Of a stretch of DNA of 60,298 nt, positions 44,617-53,281 are shown in pieces. The stretch covers positions 1 through 60,298 of the forward strand of contig NZ_JAFATE010000399.1 of the NCBI RefSeq assembly GCF_019244115.1. Direction: 5' to 3'. The stretch comes from Bradyrhizobium sp. GTDB taxonomy: Bacteria > Pseudomonadota > Alphaproteobacteria > Rhizobiales > Xanthobacteraceae. The notes under the pieces were generated by a model that did no database searches, was not told the DNA's origin, and saw nothing but the letters and a program-made list of their open reading frames with translations. The position numbers were made by a program, and so were the translations under genes. The first letter of the stretch is position 1. Every line of letters begins with the position of its first letter.

Positions 44617-45615
44617 ATGCAGACGAGTCAGAACCGCGCGTCCAACGACTACTCGTATCCGGTCACGCAATGCGACGTGCCCGCCGAAAGGCGCGGCGCG
44701 CTTCAGGCGTACCGCGATAAGCGCCGCCTCTCGCTGTCATGGATCGACAGCGATGAACATCACGCGATCTGGGACGTGCTGTCGTCCATGGTCTGGACCG
44801 ACGTCGCCTTCAAGATGCTGACGCAGTTTGCGATCGACGACGAAAATAACGCTCTCAACAACACGCTACTCGGCCAGGCGCTGATCGACGGCCAGATCGC
44901 GACCCAGGTTCTGGCTATCCGCCGGTTGATGGATAACGGCAACAGCGACATCATCTCGCTTCGACGTCTGGTCAAGGACTTGCGGCGCAACTTCAATCTG
45001 TTCACACGCGAGAATTGCGTCTGTTTCGACGGTTTGCCGTATGACTACGAAGCAGTGCAGTATCGGGAAATGCTGGCGCAGGCTGGAAAGGGGGCATTCT
45101 GGGGGCAACGGTCCGGCCCGGGCGCCCATGTACCGTCGCGCATGGCGCATGAGCAATTCGACCGGCTGGCAGGCGTCGATCCGGCGAAACGAAGCCGCGA
45201 GGATCGACTACCTCTGTCTCTTCTGACGACCATCGAGCGGTGGCTCGACGACAGCGGCGCCGACGAGTTGGCACTATGGAGTCACGGCTATCTCGCGCAT
45301 GCGGGCGGGCCGGAGGCGCGGAAGCGCATCGCCGATCTCGTCGTCACCGGGAACAAGATCACCGGTGCGATCAAGGCGCTAGCGCGCGTGACCGAAGCGA
45401 TATCGGCCTGGCTGCTGTTTGCGGGCGGCCGTTCGCACAGCCTGATGCCGGTCGCGCAATTTAATCCGTTCGAAAGGCTCGACACGCCGATCATCGACGT
45501 CGGCGGCACGGACGCCGCCTACAAGCTCTGGCATCAGTTGAGCGACGAGCGGAACCATTACCTCGACGCCGTCGACGATGAGTTGATCGGCCGCGCAAAA
45601 TCGGGCACACCCTGA
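44617..45615 (+). CDS. Hypothetical protein A of a two-gene unit
   Basis: 332 residues from the ATG at 44617 (a TTG at 44563 would add 18). All-helical, soluble; striking stretches are SSMVWTDVAFKMLTQFAIDD, LRRLVKDLRRNFNLFTRENC, GAFWGQRSGPGAHVPSRMAH and LWHQLSDERNHYLDAVDDEL. The last one, R-N-H-Y in a helix, and the helical content recall HEPN-type folds, but the R-x4-6-H motif is not exact, so this is only a hint. The next gene starts 3 bp after the stop, so the two are one operon. Location beside an island-associated tRNA suggests a defence or accessory function. Confidence 0.7.
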   Translation: MQTSQNRASNDYSYPVTQCDVPAERRGALQAYRDKRRLSLSWIDSDEHHAIWDVLSSMVWTDVAFKMLTQFAIDDENNALNNTLLGQALIDGQIATQVLAIRRLMDNGNSDIISLRRLVKDLRRNFNLFTRENCVCFDGLPYDYEAVQYREMLAQAGKGAFWGQRSGPGAHVPSRMAHEQFDRLAGVDPAKRSREDRLPLSLLTTIERWLDDSGADELALWSHGYLAHAGGPEARKRIADLVVTGNKITGAIKALARVTEAISAWLLFAGGRSHSLMPVAQFNPFERLDTPIIDVGGTDAAYKLWHQLSDERNHYLDAVDDELIGRAKSGTP

Positions 45616-45618
45616 CGC

Positions 45619-46233
45619 ATGAAGCATCAGGTCACGCAATTCAAGAGCCTCGCGCTGGCGCTGAAGGAGCTCGAACCGTTCGTGCGCAATGGTGAGCACC
45701 TCCAGACCGGCAAGCCGTTCGACAAGTTCGGTGGCATGCGCTCGCGCGAGATTCTGGCGAACTGGCTCGTCTGCGTCGCGACGAACGCGGCGACCGAAGG
45801 CGAACTGACGTTTTGCAGCGATCCCATCGGCGGCGACGGGATCATCCGCGATGTCAAAACCGGCGAGACTTGGCCAACGGAGCATGTCATTGTGCCGAGG
45901 CTTCGCCCCGGCGAAGCTGGCGACGCCGAGACTCTGATCCTGAACGCGATCAACCTGAAGCGTAAGAAAGGTGGAGTGGCTTACGCGGAAGGCAAGACCC
46001 TGATCGTGGTTCTCGAAGCCGGCGCAGGCGTTTGGTATCCGAACCAGGTGGCCAAGCAGCTGCCCGATCCGTTGCTCTTTGCGACGGTGTGGGTCGTCGG
46101 CCTACAAGGGGTCGAGGATGGCGAATATGTGTACGGCGTTACCAACCTGGACCTGACTGAGAGCAAGGTGCCAACGCTGGTGGTCCGCGTTAGCCGCGAT
46201 TTCAGCTCCTGGCAAGTGACTCGGATTCAATAG
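45619..46233 (+). CDS. Hypothetical protein B of a two-gene unit
   Basis: 204 residues, mixed alpha/beta. MRSREILANWLVCVATNAAT opens the fold, FCSDPIGGDGIIRDVKTGET gives an acidic strand, and AEGKTLIVVLEAGAG an E-G-K strand. D...(x)...E-x-K spacing is reminiscent of PD-(D/E)xK nucleases, but the assignment is weak. It follows protein A by 3 bp and probably depends on it. A strand-rich C-terminus (YVYGVTNLDLTESKVPTLVV) closes the domain. Confidence 0.7.
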   Translation: MKHQVTQFKSLALALKELEPFVRNGEHLQTGKPFDKFGGMRSREILANWLVCVATNAATEGELTFCSDPIGGDGIIRDVKTGETWPTEHVIVPRLRPGEAGDAETLILNAINLKRKKGGVAYAEGKTLIVVLEAGAGVWYPNQVAKQLPDPLLFATVWVVGLQGVEDGEYVYGVTNLDLTESKVPTLVVRVSRDFSSWQVTRIQ

Positions 46234-46386
46234 ATCCGGGGGGCACTCGCAGCGACATTCGCCCTTGCTGTGCCGCCGCGATCCGCGCGCGGCGTAGTAG
46301 GATGAGACTCACGACTCAGTTCGGGCTCGCGAACTACGGGATCCGCTCAAACGAAGATCTTGGAGGCACATTGCCATTAGGAGCAA

Positions 46387-46461
46387 TGGCGCACCCGACA
46401 CGATTCGAACGTGGCCTCTACCTTCGGAGGGTAGCGCTCTATCCAGCTGAGCTACGGGTGC
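46387..46461 (-). tRNA. tRNA-Arg(CCG), T arm short by two bases
   Basis: Acceptor GCACCCG/CGGGTGC pairs fully, the D arm is AGCTCAGCTGGATAGAGC, and the anticodon arm is CTACC-CTCCGAA-GGTAG with anticodon CCG. Discriminator G is followed by an encoded CCA. The variable/T-stem region reads AGGCCACG before TTCGAAT, whereas the repeat at 32648 has AGGTCACACG, so two bases (AC) are missing and the T stem no longer pairs cleanly; total length is 75. It may be a decayed copy or an attachment-site tRNA damaged by recombination. Confidence 0.75.
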
Positions 46462-47429
46462 CAGCGCTGCTTACGCAGTGCTTACGCGGATTCTCGACGA
46501 CCGTGAAGCAAGTCCGAGTCGATCTTCTAAGTCTTTCAAACTACGTTGTCTTTTTCATTTTTCTTCCCCGCAAAACAGCTTGACATCTGCCTTCGGAGGG
46601 CAGCGGTCAGGCTGCCGCGTTTGAGGTTCTCCGCCTTCTTCGCGAGCCACTCGTTGGTCCATTGCTGGAAAGGCTGGGCGGCGTGGCAGTCGACGTGTTC
46701 GAGTTAGCACTCGCGCCATCGTTCTTGCGGGCCATCTGCTCCAATTCCCTCGTTCGGAATATCGGAATATCGAAATTCGTCGCGAACGTTTGGCTTCGCG
46801 ATACCAACAAAAATGCCAACAAGACGGACGGCTGGGGTGAATTTTTACTTGTGTTTTCAATGCGTCGTGAGAATTGTCCTGAAAAGCAGAAATCCAAGTT
46901 ATTGCATAAACTATTGATATTATCAATATTTTAGGCGTGGTGTCCTTGGCCGATAACCGCCTAATCCCATAACTATCTGAATTTGAAGTAGCTTTCATCG
47001 TCGATTGCTGCCGATACCAACAGAAGTACCAACAAGCTGACCTGCCGTATTAGCTGAAAAAAATAATACAGCAGGCTCCCTGGCGGCAGGGCGCGGTCCA
47101 TGCCGTTTCGGTCTCCACAACGTTCCGACCGGAATCGAAAGCCGACTCTGATTCGAAATCCCGGCGGGCGGGGACGGGGGGCAACTCTGTTGCGCTGGCG
47201 CGAGACCGACGCCAAAAGCGCTGATCGCGCGAAGCTAATTCGCGATCCGATGGACGCCCAGTGACGATGGCATGCCAATCTCCGACAACACAATTTAAAG
47301 AGGCGCTGCAGATCGTGGGCTCTGGCACAGGCGGCGACCACTGCGCGCGGCTTCCGCTCGATCGCGTCGACCTTGCTCAACGAGGAGGGCGCGTTCGACG
47401 GTTCGACGGCGACGTAGTGGAGTCCAACT
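46462..47429. other. Gene-poor stretch beside the tRNA
   Basis: About 970 bp without an intact gene. At 46587-46604 a third piece of tRNA-Arg anticodon arm (TCTGCCTTCGGAGGGCAG) occurs in the same orientation as the other two. A minus-strand frame near 46607-46720 (SNGPTSGSRRRRR and its neighbour frame QQWTNEWLAKKAENLKRGSL) looks like a broken coding remnant that I cannot name. Confidence 0.45.
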
Positions 47430-47640
47430 CGCCCACGAGACGGAGAAAAAAGCGTCGACAGCGCGATGAGGTGGTGCGGCGCCAACTTGGCAAGCGCGAC
47501 AAGAACAAGATCCACGGCATCTTTAACCGTGCGGCCTATTGGCCCGAACGCGTGCGTTTAATGCAGCACTGGTCGATCGCCTCGACAGCCTGCACGACGG
47601 TGCACCCGCCGTCCCGCTCCGCAGATCGGCGGCTTAGCTT
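47430..47640 (+). pseudogene. Tyrosine integrase C-terminal remnant
   Basis: RDKNKIHGIFNRAAYWPERV, RLMQHWS in one frame is continued after a lost G by DRLDSLHDGA in the next, the typical end of phage-type integrases after the catalytic Tyr region. No catalytic R-H-R-Y set survives. Its closeness to the tRNA-Arg suggests an older, dead island. Confidence 0.4.
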
Positions 47641-47816
47641 GCTCTCGTTTCGACCCTCGGCAGCGAAGTGTGATATTCATCCACGCCGTCGAGGTTGATC
47701 ATGATCTTGCCTCCCATTTTGTAGGCCCTGATCCTCTCGTGGGCGATCAGCTCATAGGCCTTAGTCTTTCCGAATTTGCCATATCCCGCTTCACCTAGCT
47801 GAGGGCTAGCCCCCAA
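47634..47816 (-). pseudogene. Excisionase-like HTH protein, 5' end replaced
   Basis: Residues ~14-60 read FGKTKAYELIAHERIRAYKM then GGKIMINLDGVDEYHTSLPR, the helix-turn-helix plus wing of excisionase (HTH_17) proteins that sit next to integrases. The first ~12 codons come from a CCCCAATT-containing sequence that looks like an insertion-element end, so the natural N-terminus is probably lost. Confidence 0.5.
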
Positions 47817-47986
47817 TTAACATTTGAATATCCGGTGGCTTGAAGCTCCTCCAGCACTTCGTGACGCGGCCGATCATCGGTTCACCGTGGGCGTCCGCTC
47901 TCGATCGCCCAGGAGGATGGCGCACAAGATACATCAGTCTTTGCGAGACTCTTGGTAAGCATGCGGCGTAGGCCCAGCCGATGAGC

Positions 47987-48232
47987 TTATTCGGGCGGCC
48001 AGCGCTTGAGCAACCCCGGACTTTCTTTGTACATGCGGACGAGTTCGGTCAGATTTTCGATTCCGAAGTCGGTGAACGCCTGGATACCATCTTCTCCGAC
48101 GCCATAGACCCAGATGACGCCGTCCTCGATCTCCATTTCGTTGGCGACGTCCCGCAGCCAGTCCTCGTCTTCGCCGAGGTCCTTCGCGACCTGAGTAATG
48201 GTGGTGACGTGATGAACCTTGTTGACGTGCAT
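47987..48232 (-). CDS. IS66-associated passenger protein
   Basis: 81 residues: HVNKVHHVTTITQVAKDLGE, DEDWLRDVANEMEIEDGVIW, VYGVGEDGIQAFTDFGIENL. A compact alpha/beta protein that, from memory, recurs behind tnpC in rhizobial IS66 elements. The ATG at 48232 starts 2 bp after the tnpC stop, so it was translated in the same operon. Function unknown. Confidence 0.7.
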   Translation of the reverse strand: MHVNKVHHVTTITQVAKDLGEDEDWLRDVANEMEIEDGVIWVYGVGEDGIQAFTDFGIENLTELVRMYKESPGLLKRWPPE

Positions 48233-48234
48233 GG

Positions 48235-48463
48235 TTATGCCGCTCTGGCGGAGATCGCTGACGCTGGCGTCCAATTCCAGGGCAGCAGCTCGTCCAGCCG
48301 ATGAGCCGGATGGGAGGCGATGCGGGCAAGTACATCGGCTAGCCAGGCCTGCGGATCGACACCGTTCATTTTTGCCGTGACGACCAGGCTGTACATGGCC
48401 GCCGCGCGCCGCCCACCACGATCAGAGCCGCAGAAGAGCCAGGACTTCCGTCCAAGAGCCATC
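48235..48463 (-). pseudogene. IS66 tnpC, C-terminal fragment
   Basis: [40 protein letters not shown] and [11 protein letters not shown] are the standard end of IS66 transposases. The fragment starts exactly at the border of the recombinase element and is the missing end of the 51042-52468 piece. Confidence 0.92.
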
Positions 48464-48500
48464 ATCCGTTCATTCTGCCCATGTCGGGCAGGAGTTGGAG

Positions 48501-48938
48501 GTGCAATATCGCTGGCATCCTTATTTTGGCTGCAAGGTCGGCATCCGGCGCATAGCGCAGCGAGCAACCGGTCGATTCCTGAGCGTTATGGGTCCGGCGG
48601 GCGTGGTCGTTACCATTGCGGACTGGATGCTCGATCCGGTCATTTGCGCCGGGATGTGCATGGGCACGCCGCGCGTGGACCTCGCGGCACTTGTTGAACT
48701 GAAGCGGCTGTTGATAGGCGCCGCCAACACGACACACTCCTGCGGCGATGCCAGAATCGTTCAGGAGAATCACCATGACGTATCCCAAGCTGCCGTCGAC
48801 AATAGCGAGTCGGCAGATGAACCTGCTGTTCGACGCCAGGAGATCGGAAGGGATAAGTCCCGCGGAGCGGAACAAAGTCGTATTGATACTGGCGCAGATA
48901 CTGATGCAGGCGGCCGGCCTCAACGTCGAGGAGCTTGA
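48501..48938 (+). CDS. YRWHPYFG protein of the recombinase element (DUF5372-like?)
   Basis: 145 residues. The first ~75 form a compact domain: [20 protein letters not shown], then [19 protein letters not shown] and [23 protein letters not shown]5372 relation comes from memory and is uncertain. The polar tail runs across the start of the next gene in another frame (164-bp overlap). The GTG at 48501 has GGAG 6 bases upstream; a TTG at 48495 is an alternative. Copy B has a homologous reading (LYRHHPWFGCRV) in the same place. The small basic domain could bind the element ends or help the recombinase; this is inference. Confidence 0.72.
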   Translation: MQYRWHPYFGCKVGIRRIAQRATGRFLSVMGPAGVVVTIADWMLDPVICAGMCMGTPRVDLAALVELKRLLIGAANTTHSCGDARIVQENHHDVSQAAVDNSESADEPAVRRQEIGRDKSRGAEQSRIDTGADTDAGGRPQRRGA

Positions 48939-48954
48939 AGATGACAAGCTCTGA
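48775..48954 (+). CDS. 59-aa helper protein of the recombinase element
   Basis: 59 residues, helical: [45 protein letters not shown] stands 7 bases before the ATG at 48775. It overlaps the recombinase start by 14 bp. The corresponding 78-aa protein of copy B keeps Q-(M/I)-N-L, the AER/EAR helix and L-I-x-Q-(I/L)-L. Strict conservation of position argues for a needed partner, such as a directionality or regulatory factor. Confidence 0.75.
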   Translation: MTYPKLPSTIASRQMNLLFDARRSEGISPAERNKVVLILAQILMQAAGLNVEELEDDKL

Positions 48955-51013
48955 GCTGATTCCTGCGGCCGTTCTTGAACGCAAGGCGGTCGTATATGTG
49001 CGCCAGTCGACGCAATCCCAGGTCATGACCAATCTCGAGAGCCAGCGTCGCCAATATGATTTGGTCGACATTGCCCGCCAGCGCGGATTTGTCGACGTGG
49101 AAATCATCGATGACGATCTCGGCCGATCAGCAAGCGGGACGGTGGCGCGCCCTGGGTTCGATCGCCTGGTCGCATGGCTATGCGCCGGCAAGGTCGGTGC
49201 GGTCTTGTGCTTCGATGCGTCGCGGCTCGCCCGCAATGGTCGGGATTGGCATCACCTCCTCGAATTGTGCGGGCTTGTCGACGCCCGCGTCATCGATCTC
49301 GACGGCGTTTACAATCCCTGCCGGCCCAATGATCGCTTGCTCCTGGGCATGAAGGGCAGCATCAGCGAGTTCGAACTGGGCGTGCTCCGCGCGCGAATGC
49401 TAGACGCCGCCCGCTCGAAGGCGAGCCGGGGTGAGCTGCGACTGTCAGTTCCGTTTGGCTATGTGTGGCATCGCGAAGTGGGACTTGGTTTTGATCCTGA
49501 CCTGCGCCTCCAGGAAGTGATCCGACTCATCTTCACGCGCTTCCGCCAGCTTGGCAGCGCGCGCCAGGTATTGCTTTCGATGAAGGCCGGTCAGATCCAT
49601 TTCCCCAGGCCCTCCGACGAAGGCTGCATGACCAGCTTCGAATGGATGCCGATTCGTTATCGCAACGTCATCGCGGTTCTCAAGAATCCGTTCTACGCAG
49701 GAGTCTATGTTTACGGAAAAAGCGAGAAGCGCACCACCATCGTCGATGGGAGGGCACGACGAAGCTACGGGCACAGCAAACCCTTTGGGACGTGGGAAGT
49801 GATGATCAAGGACCATCACGAAGGCTACATCACCTGGGACGAGTTCGAGCGCAACCAGAAGCAGCTCGCCCTCAACAATTACGGCCGTGCCGGAGGCGTC
49901 AAAACAGGGCGAGGCGGAAGAGCGCTTCTCTCAGGTATCATGACCTGCGGACGATGCGGACGACGGCTTAGCGTCGCCTATACTGGCAATCTGCAAAGTC
50001 GACCGGTCTATCGCTGTTACAAGCCAAACCTTATGATGGGCTTGCCTCGGTGCATGACTTTCGGAGGTACGCGGGTCGATTCCGCGATCGCGAGCGAACT
50101 GCTCCGGGCTGTAGAACCAATGGCGATCGAAGCCGCGTTCAGGGCGAAACGGATGTATCGAGAACAAGAGGAAGACCAACAGAGAATCCTGGATCTGGAA
50201 CTGCAGCAGGCGCGCTACGAGGCAAACTTGGCCGAGCGTCGGTATGCCGCTTGCGATCCTGACAATCGTCTCATCGCGGCACAGCTGGAGAAGAATTGGG
50301 AGAACGCGCTCCGCCGCGTCCGCGATTTGGAGGAACGTCGGCCGGCCGCAAAGCAAGCGGAGATCGGAGTCGATCCGAATGCTTTTGCCAATTTGGCAGA
50401 GAACCTCTCTGAGGCTTGGAATGCGCCGGGCGTCACGATGCGTGCACGCCAACAATTGCTGCGGGCTTTGATCGTCGACATCATCGTCGATGTCGACGAA
50501 GAAGCACGTGACGTCGTGCTTACGATTCACTGGCGCGGCGGCCAACACTCCGAGCTGCGCGTGCGTAAGCCGCGAACCGGAGAACATGGTTGCGCGACGA
50601 CCGAGGATGCGCTGGCGGTCATGCGCAGCATGGCCGGTCGCTGGTCAGACGAGCATATCGCCGCGTCGCTTAATCGGATGGGGCTGCCAACCGGTCAGGG
50701 CAAGACCTGGACGGCGCATCGCGTCTCTTCAGTTCGCCGCGTACGCGGTATCCATGCCTACCGATCTGCGGAAAAAGATGGCGAATGGCTGACCTTGACC
50801 GAAGCGGCCGCAGCGTTGCGCGTCACAAGTCACACGGTACGCCGTCTGATCAAATCCGGCGTACTGCCGGCGGTGCAGGTTGTGCCCGGCGCGCCGCACC
50901 AGATTCACGCCGAAGACTTGGCGTCGGAAGCGGTGAAATCTGCGATAGCCCGAAAGGGTCGCCCGTGTCGCGTCGACGACACGGACACGATTCCAATGTT
51001 TACAGACACTTAA
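48941..51013 (+). CDS. Large serine recombinase with C-terminal HTH
   Basis: 690 residues. Resolvase domain with YVRQST (nucleophile Ser23) and [11 protein letters not shown], then the Recombinase domain (~165-280), a zinc ribbon (MTCGRCGRRLS ... YRCYK, ~330-360), a coiled coil (~410-450), and a beta-rich segment (VVLTIHWRGGQHSELRV). At the C-terminus is an excisionase-like HTH (LTLTEAAAALRVTSHTVRRL, then GAPHQIHAEDL). The HTH fused to the end is unusual for integrases and recurs in copy B. GAGGAG precedes the ATG at 48941; a TTG at 48935 is possible. All catalytic motifs are intact, so the element may be active. Confidence 0.92.
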   Translation: MTSSELIPAAVLERKAVVYVRQSTQSQVMTNLESQRRQYDLVDIARQRGFVDVEIIDDDLGRSASGTVARPGFDRLVAWLCAGKVGAVLCFDASRLARNGRDWHHLLELCGLVDARVIDLDGVYNPCRPNDRLLLGMKGSISEFELGVLRARMLDAARSKASRGELRLSVPFGYVWHREVGLGFDPDLRLQEVIRLIFTRFRQLGSARQVLLSMKAGQIHFPRPSDEGCMTSFEWMPIRYRNVIAVLKNPFYAGVYVYGKSEKRTTIVDGRARRSYGHSKPFGTWEVMIKDHHEGYITWDEFERNQKQLALNNYGRAGGVKTGRGGRALLSGIMTCGRCGRRLSVAYTGNLQSRPVYRCYKPNLMMGLPRCMTFGGTRVDSAIASELLRAVEPMAIEAAFRAKRMYREQEEDQQRILDLELQQARYEANLAERRYAACDPDNRLIAAQLEKNWENALRRVRDLEERRPAAKQAEIGVDPNAFANLAENLSEAWNAPGVTMRARQQLLRALIVDIIVDVDEEARDVVLTIHWRGGQHSELRVRKPRTGEHGCATTEDALAVMRSMAGRWSDEHIAASLNRMGLPTGQGKTWTAHRVSSVRRVRGIHAYRSAEKDGEWLTLTEAAAALRVTSHTVRRLIKSGVLPAVQVVPGAPHQIHAEDLASEAVKSAIARKGRPCRVDDTDTIPMFTDT

Positions 51014-51041
51014 AGAAGGAATGCACAATGCCTCAGGCATC

Positions 51042-52468
51042 GCTATGCCTCTCAGACCTCTTTCGGCGGCATTGTTGGATAAACACACACGTCCGTCCTC
51101 GAGGAACAGCGTGAAGCCCGCCCATCGCTTCAGGATGTAATTGAACGCCTTGGCCAGGTCGTGTCCCCGGGAGAGCTTGGCGAGTTGTTCGCGCATATAG
51201 ACCTGAAGCTCCTCGACCAGCGGGCGGCTTAGCGTCTGCCGCACCTCAAGACGCTCCTGCGCACTCTTGCCATTGATCGATCGCTCGATCTCAAACAGCG
51301 CATCGATCCGACGCACCATCTCGATCGCGATTGGAGACAGGGCGATTTCCTTTTTGCCAGCGGCCTTGCGCCGCGCATTTTCTTCAATGTCGGCCATGGC
51401 AAAGAACGGGCGCCGCGCATGCGCCCAGCACGCTGCTTCCCGGATCGGTCCGGGAGTACGCCCCGTTAGATAGAGCTGGTTATACCCGTCATAGGCATCG
51501 GCCTGCAGGATGCCGGCGTACCGCGCCAAATGCGCCTGCGGATGTTCGCCCTTGCGGTCGCGCGAGTAATAGAACATCGCAGCAGGCGGGCCAGCGCCAC
51601 CAAATGGCCAGTCGTCCCGGACATAAATCCAGCATCGCCCCGTGTCGGTCTTGCCCTTGGCCAGCACCGGCACGGTCGTATCGTCGCCATGAAGCCGCTC
51701 GGCCGCCATGACATAGGCTTCGACCAGGCGAAGCAGAGGATCAAGCACCGTGCAGACCGATCCCACGGCGTCTGCCATCGTCGACAGCGCGATCGGCACA
51801 CCTTCGAGGGCGTAGCGCTCGGCCTGGCGGTTCAAGGGCTGATGCTGACCGAACTTCTCGAACATGATCATGGCCAAGAGACTCGGACCGGCCCATCCCC
51901 GTGCGATGGCATGGAATGGCGCCGGCGACTGACTGATCTTCTCACAGTCACGGCAAGAGAACTTCTCCCGCACCGTCTCAATTACTTTCCACTGACGCGG
52001 CACCGATTCCAGCGTCCGGGTCACGTCTTCGCCGAGTTTGCGCAGGCGGTTGCCGCCGCAGCACTCACAAGCCGTCGGCGGATCGATCACCACTCGCTCG
52101 CGTGGCAGATGCTCGGGGAACGTCTGGCGCTCGGCGCGCTTGCGCGTAAATCCGCGCACTGTCGTCGTCCTGGCCACAGCCCTTTCGGCTGCCAGCTCAT
52201 CTTCAGTAGCGTCGGCCTCCAGCTCTTCGAACGTCAGCGCCAACTGCTCGATCAGGCGAGACGAACGCTCCGACCGCTGTCCGTAGATCTGACGCTCGAG
52301 TTTGGCGATCCGTAGTTTCTGCTGGGCGATCAGCGCGCTATCGTTCGAGGCTTTTGCGCGCGCGACCGCGAGTTCTGCCGCGATCTCCAACGCTCTCGCG
52401 CGCTCGATGGCTAACGCCTCTTTCAGGGCCGCAATGTCATCCGGAATCGCTTCGCGCTCAGCATCCAT
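51042..52468 (-). pseudogene. IS66 tnpC, N-terminal part
   Basis: About 475 residues of the IS66 DDE transposase: leucine-rich coil with LRIAKLERQIYGQRSERSSR, zinc finger CECCGG...CRDC, the catalytic acidic residues in LHGDDTTVPVL and ILQADAYDGYN, and SNNAAERGLRGIAM up to the insertion border. The last part is displaced to 48235-48463, so no full transposase can be made. Minus-strand reading past the border into the element (to 50729) is an artefact. Confidence 0.92.
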
Positions 52469-52537
52469 GCGAAGTAGTGAATCACAGATTGGATGCGTTG
52501 GGACTCCCCAAAATGCCCGCAACCGCAGATTCTTCGT

Positions 52538-52885
52538 TCAGCCTGCGCTCTGCGGTCGCCAGGTCAGCTGTGGATTTCTCCAGTCGATCCCTTCAAGCAT
52601 ATAGGCCATCTGCGCCGCTGAGATCGATACTGCGCCGTCCGACGCCGAAGGCCAGATGAACTTTCCGCGGTCCAAGCGTTTGGCATAGAGCGAGAGGCCG
52701 ATGCCGTCATGCCACAGGATCTTGACCAGATCGCCACGCCGGCCTCGGAAGATGTAGAGATCGCCGGCATGAGGATTGCGCTTCAAGCTCTCCTGAACCG
52801 TGAGAGCCAGGCTTTGCATGCCTCGGCGCATGTCCGTGTGGCCGGTGGCGATCCAGACCCTGACGCCGCTCGGGATCGGGATCAT
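52538..52885 (-). CDS. tnpB: IS66 TnpB
   Basis: 115 residues: MIPIPSGVRVWIATGHTDMR, RGMQSLALTVQESLKRNPHA, then GDLYIFRGRRGDLVKILWHD and LDRGKFIWP, all hallmark IS66 Orf2 blocks. It is needed, with TnpA, for transposition of this family; the mechanism is not known. The start overlaps the tnpA stop by 4 bp. Intact. Confidence 0.95.
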   Translation of the reverse strand: MIPIPSGVRVWIATGHTDMRRGMQSLALTVQESLKRNPHAGDLYIFRGRRGDLVKILWHDGIGLSLYAKRLDRGKFIWPSASDGAVSISAAQMAYMLEGIDWRNPQLTWRPQSAG

Positions 52886-53274
52886 CGCCGTCTCAGAAGC
52901 TCAAGGACCCGCTGCAGCGCCTCGGCGTCCACGTCACGGTCAACGCGCACACGGCAGCCGCCAAGCTCGATCTCGATGATTCCAGCCTTGGTGCGCTGCG
53001 TAGGTGGCGAAGACGGCGGTTGCGGTGCGCACGCCGGTACCGGAGTTGGCGTAGACGTAATCTCGACAGGAACGAGAGCCGCAACGGCCTCGCTGCCCAA
53101 GCGGCCCTGCCGCGCCTGCCGACGCCACGTGAACAGCAGACTTTGAGCTAATCCATGCCGGCGGGCTACACCGCAGACAGTCTCGCCAGCTCGCAAAGTC
53201 TCCTCGATCAGACGAACCTTCTCGTCGTAACTCCACCGGCGCCGACGTTCAGCGCCCAACACCTTCACCTGCAT
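52882..53274 (-). CDS. tnpA: IS66 TnpA
   Basis: 130 residues: an HTH of the Tnp_8 type (RRRRWSYDEKVRLIEETLRA, ETVCGVARRHGLAQSLLFTW), a proline-rich linker, and the C-terminal IEIELGGCRVRVDRDVDAEA followed by LQRVLELL. First gene of the IS66 operon; binds DNA. The inverted repeat at 53282-53307 lies directly upstream. Intact. Confidence 0.93.
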   Translation of the reverse strand: MQVKVLGAERRRRWSYDEKVRLIEETLRAGETVCGVARRHGLAQSLLFTWRRQARQGRLGSEAVAALVPVEITSTPTPVPACAPQPPSSPPTQRTKAGIIEIELGGCRVRVDRDVDAEALQRVLELLRRR

Positions 53275-53281
53275 GCGCTCA

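Larger units (their letters stand above)
48464..51041 (+). mobile_element. Three-gene serine-recombinase element (copy A)
   Basis: 2.58-kb insertion in IS66 tnpC. The host reads GIA-M at the right border (51042) and M-ALGRKSW at the left, and removing the insert leaves a perfect tnpC frame. CATC is present at both borders (48460-48463 and 51038-51041), so the core is at most 4 bp. There are no long terminal inverted repeats. Contents in order: 145-aa, 59-aa and 690-aa proteins, overlapping, with 28 bp after the last stop. Copy B at 55759-58441 has the same plan. Confidence 0.85.

Noticed and set aside
50729..51041. Extension of tnpC into the recombinase element giving a 597-residue frame
   Set aside because: The added residues are antisense to the recombinase gene; tnpC homology stops exactly at the element border.
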